64,000 bases of DNA, taken from positions 18,203 through 82,202 of the forward strand of contig CAZZDK010000007.1 in the NCBI GenBank assembly GCA_964652235.1, written 5' to 3'. Shown piece by piece: positions 59,528 through 64,000 of this stretch; the stretch's first letter is position 1, and each line of letters opens with the position of its first letter. The DNA comes from CAZZDK01 sp964652235 (GTDB lineage Bacteria; Pseudomonadota; Alphaproteobacteria; UBA9219). Under the pieces are notes generated by a model that was not told where the DNA came from, did no database searches, and worked only from the letters and a program-made list of their open reading frames with translations. The translations under genes were made by a program, and so were the position numbers.

Positions 59528-60589
59528 TTACGCTTCCTCCCCGGCTTCGGCTTCGATTTCCGCCGGATCGACAGCCCCGTAATGACGGGCGATTTCTTCG
59601 CCGATCCGTTCGTTGAAGCGGCGCTCCACAAGGTCGAAGGCCACGCCGAGAGCGTTGGCGAAGCCCTCGGGGTCCGTGCCACCGTGGCTTTTCACGCACA
59701 CCCCGCGCAGCCCCAAAAACATCGCGCCGTTATAGCGGCGCGGATCGGCCCGCAATTTCATCTTGTACAAAGCCCGCCGCGCGAAAAGGTACCCGATTTT
59801 CGCCAGAAGCGAGCTGGAAAAGGTCTGGCGTAGGAAATGGGCCATCAGCTTGGCGGTGCCTTCCGCCGTTTTAAGCGCGATGTTGCCCGAAAAGCCGTCG
59901 GTCACGACGACGTCCACCGTCCCGGCCATGATGTCGTTGCCTTCGACGAAGCCGTAAAACGCGCCGGGCAAAGGACGCTCGCGCAAAATGGAAGCGGCGG
60001 TTCTGACTTCGCCGTGTCCCTTCATCTCCTCCACGCCGATGTTGAGAAGACCGATGGAAGGCTCGCTCACGCCCAAAACGGCGTTGCAGAAAATCGCGCC
60101 CATCAGGGCGAATTGCACCAGATTCTCGGCGTCGCACTCAAGGTTCGCGCCCAGATCCAAAACGACGCATTCGCCGCATTGGGTCGGAAAAACCGTCGCG
60201 ATGGCGGGGCGGTCGATGCCCGGCATGGTTCTGAGAACAAACTTGGCCATCGCCATCAGCGCGCCGGTATTGCCCGCCGAGACGACGCTTGAGGCCTCTC
60301 CCTTCGCCACGGCGTTGATCGCCAACCGCATAGAGGATTGCCGCCCCTGCCGCAGGGCCAAAGACGGCTTCATGTCCGAAGGGATGTAATCGGGCGCGTG
60401 GCGCAGCTCGCTGACCGACGCCAGCAAGGGATAGCGATCCAAGATGGGCCGCACCTTCGCTTCGTCGCCGAAGATCAGGAAAGAAGCCTTAGGGTAACGC
60501 TCGTGCGCCATGTCGGCCCCGGCCAGGACCATTTCAGGCCCGGCGTCGCCGCCCATGGCGTCAATCGCGATTACGATGTTGTTCGTCAA
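59528..60589 (-). CDS. plsX: Phosphate acyltransferase PlsX
   Basis: Makes acyl-phosphate from acyl-ACP for phospholipid synthesis. The frame is open further upstream, but homology starts at NNIVIAIDAMGGDAGP; TTG 60589 with an upstream AAGGGCGGG is taken as start, giving 353 residues. Other motifs: VSAGNTGALMA, IGLLNIGVEEMKG and VTDGFSGNIALKTAEG. It begins 26 bp after rpmF in the conserved rpmF-plsX-fabH unit. Confidence 0.93.
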   Translation of the reverse strand: MTNNIVIAIDAMGGDAGPEMVLAGADMAHERYPKASFLIFGDEAKVRPILDRYPLLASVSELRHAPDYIPSDMKPSLALRQGRQSSMRLAINAVAKGEASSVVSAGNTGALMAMAKFVLRTMPGIDRPAIATVFPTQCGECVVLDLGANLECDAENLVQFALMGAIFCNAVLGVSEPSIGLLNIGVEEMKGHGEVRTAASILRERPLPGAFYGFVEGNDIMAGTVDVVVTDGFSGNIALKTAEGTAKLMAHFLRQTFSSSLLAKIGYLFARRALYKMKLRADPRRYNGAMFLGLRGVCVKSHGGTDPEGFANALGVAFDLVERRFNERIGEEIARHYGAVDPAEIEAEAGEEA

Positions 60590-60615
60590 AGGACCCGCCC
60601 TTGCCCTCAAGGCGC

Positions 60616-60801
60616 TTACGACGATTTCTTGCTCTTCACGACGCTCCGCCCGTCGTAATGGCCGCAGGCGGCGCAAACGTTGTGCGACAATTTCGGCTCG
60701 CCGCAATTCTTGCACTCGGCCACGCCCGCGCCTTTGAGGGCGTGGTGCGAACGGCGCATATTCCGGACGGACTTGGAGGTTTTTCTTTTAGGGACTGCCA
60801 T
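60616..60801 (-). CDS. rpmF: 50S ribosomal protein L32
   Basis: 61 residues from ATG 60801 (MAVPKRKTSKSVRNMRRSHH). Zinc-type Cys pairs ECKNCGEPKL and CAACGHYDG. GGAAG precedes the start. The about 200 bp between yceD and rpmF contain no further gene. Confidence 0.96.
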   Translation of the reverse strand: MAVPKRKTSKSVRNMRRSHHALKGAGVAECKNCGEPKLSHNVCAACGHYDGRSVVKSKKSS

Positions 60802-61007
60802 GGCTTCCAACTCGCGAAAAATAAGGCGCGTCCCGACCGACTTTGGCCGAAAACCGCGCGAAGGCTTCTTTTTAAGGATTTGGCGGCAAAATGCAAGGAA
60901 AAAGGCGGCCTGTCCCTATGTTTGAAGGAAAGTCATCCTGTTGAAATGATTAACTTTTGCCTAATAGACCCCCTAAGATTCCGGATAGGAAAAGAAATCG
61001 ACGCCCC

Positions 61008-61556
61008 TCACTTCCCCTTCTTCTCCGCCAGTTTGGCGAAGGGGCTGACGGCAGCGCCTTTTTTTCCGCCGCCGTTGCCTTTGGCCTCATAGGCGCCGAG
61101 CAAGGCGCCTTTTTTGCGCGGGTAAGGGTCCAGCGCCATGGCGAGGTGCTGCGCGACAAGTTCGCCCAGATCGATCACGCCGCCCTCGATCGGCTCCGGC
61201 GGTTCGGCATCGCCCAGGTCCATGAGCGCGCCGTCACGGTCGTTTTGCGCCAAATGCGGCGGCGCAAAAAGAACGTCGATGGTGTCGGACACGTGGGCTT
61301 CGACAGGCTCCAAAGTCACAACGCAGGCCTGCGAAACGTCCGCGAACAATTTGCCCGTCACATTGAACATTTTGCCTTCGGCGCGGTCCACGTCCAGCTT
61401 GGCTTCAAGCCTGGGCAAAGCCAAAAGGCCGAAACGCCTGGCCAAGGCGGCGCGCTCTTCCGGCGAGGCGACGATATGCTCGCTGACGCCGCCTGTCGGC
61501 ACGCGGTCCACCTGGAGCGGGCGAGAAAGTTCATGATTGGTATGTTTGTTCTTCAC
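61008..61556 (-). CDS. yceD: YceD (DUF177) family protein
   Basis: 182 residues; GTG 61556 follows AAGGAAGGC. DUF177 pattern: an N-terminal beta-domain, SQACVVTLEPVEAHVSDTIDV, then a D/E-rich stretch EPPEPIEGGVIDLGELVAQHLAMALDPYPRK. The family is linked to 23S rRNA or ribosome maturation and usually precedes rpmF, as here. The typical C-terminal SPFAKLAEKK is present. Confidence 0.9.
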   Translation of the reverse strand: MKNKHTNHELSRPLQVDRVPTGGVSEHIVASPEERAALARRFGLLALPRLEAKLDVDRAEGKMFNVTGKLFADVSQACVVTLEPVEAHVSDTIDVLFAPPHLAQNDRDGALMDLGDAEPPEPIEGGVIDLGELVAQHLAMALDPYPRKKGALLGAYEAKGNGGGKKGAAVSPFAKLAEKKGK

Positions 61557-61633
61557 GTTAGCCTTCCTTGACTTTCCGTCCGCCTCGTGAGATTCAGATT
61601 CTGCGTTATATCAAACAACGGTCCGCGAAAGCC

Positions 61634-62092
61634 ATGTTTTTCAGCCGCTTTTCCTGCCTCCTCCCTGCGGTCTGCGCCCTGGCGCTGGGCGCGTGCGAGC
61701 CGGTCCACGCCACGCGCGGCCACATCGTCGATCCCGACAGGCTGGCGCAGATCGAGATCGGCCAAAGCACGCGCGAGGACGTGGCCAATATCCTCGGCTC
61801 GCCCACCCAAATCGCCACGTTCGATGAGAACGTCTGGTACTATATCGGGCGCAATACGCAGCAATATTCCTTTCTGGACCCCGAGGTCTTGAACCAGAAA
61901 GCCGTGGAAGTCCGCTTTAACGACGAAGGAATCGTGACGGCCCTGAAAACATTCGACCCCTCGCTGGCCGAAGACGTCTCGCCCGTCCGCCGCAAAACCC
62001 CCACCTACGGACACGAAACGACGGTGCTTGAGCAATTGGTGGGAAATCTGGGCCGCGCCGGAGGCATCGGCAAAAAAGAAACCAAAAAATAG
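61634..62092 (+). CDS. bamE: Outer membrane assembly factor BamE (SmpA/OmlA)
   Basis: Lipoprotein of the BAM complex, which inserts outer-membrane beta-barrels. ATG 61634 opens a lipoprotein signal ending ALALGAC (Cys21). SmpA/OmlA fold: HIVDPDRLAQIEIGQSTRED, VANILGSPTQIATF and ENVWYYIGRN. 152 residues. Divergent from yceD; convergent with uvrB, 4 bp between the stops. Confidence 0.93.
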   Translation: MFFSRFSCLLPAVCALALGACEPVHATRGHIVDPDRLAQIEIGQSTREDVANILGSPTQIATFDENVWYYIGRNTQQYSFLDPEVLNQKAVEVRFNDEGIVTALKTFDPSLAEDVSPVRRKTPTYGHETTVLEQLVGNLGRAGGIGKKETKK

Positions 62093-62096
62093 GACT

Positions 62097-64000
62097 TCAC
62101 CTCTCTTCCAAGTCCTGCTTTTCCAGCCGCCTGATCTCGTCGCGCAGGCGGGCGGCTTCTTCGAACTCCAAATTGCCCGCCGCTTCCTTCATGCGCTTTT
62201 CAAGCTGCCTGATCTGCTTTTGCAGCGCGGGGCCGGAAAGGCCAGGTTCTTTCGTCTCCACCGTCACGTGATCGCCGCGTTCAAAGACCGAGGCCAGAAT
62301 ATCGCCGATATGTTTTTTGACGCTTTCGGGCGTGATGCCGTTTTCCGCGTTGTAGGCTTGTTGCTTCTCGCGCCTGCGTTCCGTCTCCTCAAGCGCCGCC
62401 TTCATGCTGCCCGTGACTTTATCGGCATAAAGGATCGCGCGGCCTTCGATATTGCGCGCCGCGCGGCCTATCGTTTGGATCAGCGCGGTGCGCGAGCGCA
62501 AATAGCCTTCCTTGTCCGCGTCCAAAATCGCCACAAGCCCGCATTCCGGAATGTCGAGGCCCTCGCGCAACAAATTGATGCCGATCAAAACGTCCACTTT
62601 GCCGAGACGCAAATCGCGGATGATCTCGATCCTCTCCAGCGTGTCCACGTCCGAATGGATGTAGGAAACCTTGATTCCGGCTTCCTTCATATATTCGGTC
62701 AGCGCCTCGGCCATTTTTTTGGTGAGCGTCGTGACAAGAACCCGCATTCCTCTTTGCGTCACCTCGCGCACTTCGGCGAGCAGGTCGTCCACTTGCTTGT
62801 CCGTCGGACGAATAACGACCGGCGGATCGATAAGGCCCGTGGGCCGCACGATCTGCTCGGTAAAGACGCCGCCCGTCCGCTCCAGCTCCCACGGACCCGG
62901 CGTGGCCGAAACGAAAACGCTCTGCGGGCGCATGGCGTCCCACTCCTCGAACTTAAGCGGGCGATTGTCCACGCAAGACGGCAGGCGAAAGCCGTATTGC
63001 GCGAGCGTCGACTTGCGCTGAAAGTCGCCGCGAGACATGGCGTGAAGCTGCGGGACCATGTTATGGCTTTCGTCCACGAACAGGATCGCGTTCTCCGGCA
63101 GATATTCGAACAAGGTCGGCGGCGGCTCGCCAGGCGCGCGGCCCGTGAGATAGCGCGAATAATTCTCGATCCCCGAACAGGAACCCGTCGCCAGCATCAT
63201 TTCCAGGTCGAACGTCACGCGCTCGCGCAGGCGTTGCTCTTCAAGCAACTTGCCCTGCGCCGTAAGTTCCGCAAGACGTTCTTTCAAGTCGATCTTAATC
63301 TGCTCGGCGGCCTGCGCCAGCGTCGGTTTGGGCGTGACGTAATGGCTGTTGGCGTAGAGTTTGACGCCTTCTAAATTTGAGCCTTTTTCGCCTGTTAACG
63401 GGTCAACTTCAACTATTTTCTCAACTTCGTCCCCGAAGAAAGACAACCGCCAGGCGCGGTCCTCAAGATGCGCGGGGAAAATCTCGATCACATCGCCGCG
63501 CACGCGAAAATCGCCGCGTCCGAAGCCGACGTCGTTGCGGCGATATTGAAGTTCGACCAAAGCCGCGAGTAACGTTTCGCGCGGCAGGCTCTGCCCCGCC
63601 TGCAACGGCAGCACCATTTCCTGATACGTCTCCACCGAGCCGATGCCGTAGATGCAGGAGACCGAGGCGACGATGATCGCATCGTCGCGCTCGAGCAGCG
63701 CGCGCGTCGCGCTGTGGCGCATACGGTCGATCTGCTCGTTAATCATGGATTCCTTTTCGATATAGGTGTCCGTCTTGGGCACATAGGCTTCGGGCTGGTA
63801 GTAATCGTAATAGCTCACGAAATACTCGACCGCGTTATCGGGGAAAAAACCCTTCATCTCGGCGTAAAGCTGCGCGGCGAGCGTTTTGTTCGGCGCGAGG
63901 ATCAGCGCGGGACGCTGCAAGCGCTCGATGCATTTGGCCATCGTGAAGGTTTTGCCCGACCCCGTGACGCCGAGCAGGACCTGATCCCGCCTGCCCGCCT
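62097..64000 (-). CDS. uvrB: Excinuclease ABC subunit B (5' end outside window)
   Basis: DNA-damage recognition helicase of nucleotide excision repair. The sequence entering the window reads LLGVTGSGKTFTMA (Walker A), so only the first few tens of residues are missing. Then ILAPNKTLAAQLYAEMKGFFP, the beta-hairpin YYDYYQPEAYVPKTDTYIEK, DESHNMVPQLHAM, GINLLREGLDIPECGLVAI and IQTIGRAARN, and a C-terminal UVR motif (LEKRMKEAAGNLEFEEAARL) that binds UvrC. Confidence 0.97.
   Translation of the reverse strand, partial: AGRRDQVLLGVTGSGKTFTMAKCIERLQRPALILAPNKTLAAQLYAEMKGFFPDNAVEYFVSYYDYYQPEAYVPKTDTYIEKESMINEQIDRMRHSATRALLERDDAIIVASVSCIYGIGSVETYQEMVLPLQAGQSLPRETLLAALVELQYRRNDVGFGRGDFRVRGDVIEIFPAHLEDRAWRLSFFGDEVEKIVEVDPLTGEKGSNLEGVKLYANSHYVTPKPTLAQAAEQIKIDLKERLAELTAQGKLLEEQRLRERVTFDLEMMLATGSCSGIENYSRYLTGRAPGEPPPTLFEYLPENAILFVDESHNMVPQLHAMSRGDFQRKSTLAQYGFRLPSCVDNRPLKFEEWDAMRPQSVFVSATPGPWELERTGGVFTEQIVRPTGLIDPPVVIRPTDKQVDDLLAEVREVTQRGMRVLVTTLTKKMAEALTEYMKEAGIKVSYIHSDVDTLERIEIIRDLRLGKVDVLIGINLLREGLDIPECGLVAILDADKEGYLRSRTALIQTIGRAARNIEGRAILYADKVTGSMKAALEETERRREKQQAYNAENGITPESVKKHIGDILASVFERGDHVTVETKEPGLSGPALQKQIRQLEKRMKEAAGNLEFEEAARLRDEIRRLEKQDLEER

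Overview
The window reads as a chromosomal stretch of an alphaproteobacterium with moderately high GC. The evidence is the order secY-adk-(insert)-rpsM-rpsK-rpoA-rplQ, the block bamE / yceD-rpmF-plsX-fabH, a ChpT phosphotransferase with CtrA-type boxes in front of it, an FzlA-like division factor, a DUF1150 protein and a PHA phasin. Two runs of N (16 and 100 bases) show that this is a draft scaffold. The lineage below class level cannot be fixed from the sequence. UbiT/U/V and NrdD/G suggest a facultative anaerobe; three chemotaxis-type modules suggest a motile cell.

Layout. 1-3419: chpT-cheA operon with CtrA-type boxes. 3515-6098: nadK and glmS, convergent. 6225-13714: an oxygen-independent block (nrdG, nrdD, ubiV, ubiU, ubiT on the minus strand) with a divergent Crp/Fnr-family regulator. 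An Fnr-type palindrome lies between ubiT and the regulator, and a second site lies in front of nrdD. 13718-17022: two small membrane proteins, DUF1150, and a tandem pair of PcfJ-like genes that look recently duplicated. 17074-27093: housekeeping genes (cca, moxR-DUF58, fzlA, purK, purE, pfk and others), with a repeat element between purK and purE. 27149-37562: a serine protease, a DMT exporter, a small lipoprotein and the alpha ribosomal operon. That operon is split between adk and rpsM by a cheY / cheX-like / CheA-like membrane kinase cassette, after which a strong promoter restarts transcription for rpsM.

37739-41442: a TetR-type regulator broken by an assembly gap, a phasin with an unusual N-terminus, and an OmpR/EnvZ-type pair. 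41464-49475 looks like an accessory island anchored on a tRNA-Val: a 271-bp element built of nested inverted repeats, a degenerate tRNA-Val copy, an intact tRNA-Val(CAC), a 76-bp tandem array whose every unit carries the tRNA 3' end, then a very large methyltransferase-glycosyltransferase-glycosyltransferase-LamG protein, an OGT (GT41)-like glycosyltransferase and two unrecognised proteins. 49501-64000: a hybrid histidine kinase with a PstS-like binding protein, rarA, a globin-coupled chemotaxis transducer, yqgE, a nitronate monooxygenase-like enzyme, a glycerophosphodiesterase, fabH-plsX-rpmF-yceD, bamE and the start-truncated uvrB.

How they fit together. The oxygen-independent ubiquinone and dNTP pathways appear to be one regulon under the adjacent Crp/Fnr protein. 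chpT-cheA links the CtrA phosphorelay to chemotaxis by operon structure. The least conventional parts are the tRNA-Val repeat locus, the kinase cassette inside the ribosomal operon, the Crp/Fnr protein with about 260 extra N-terminal residues, and the duplicated PcfJ-like genes.
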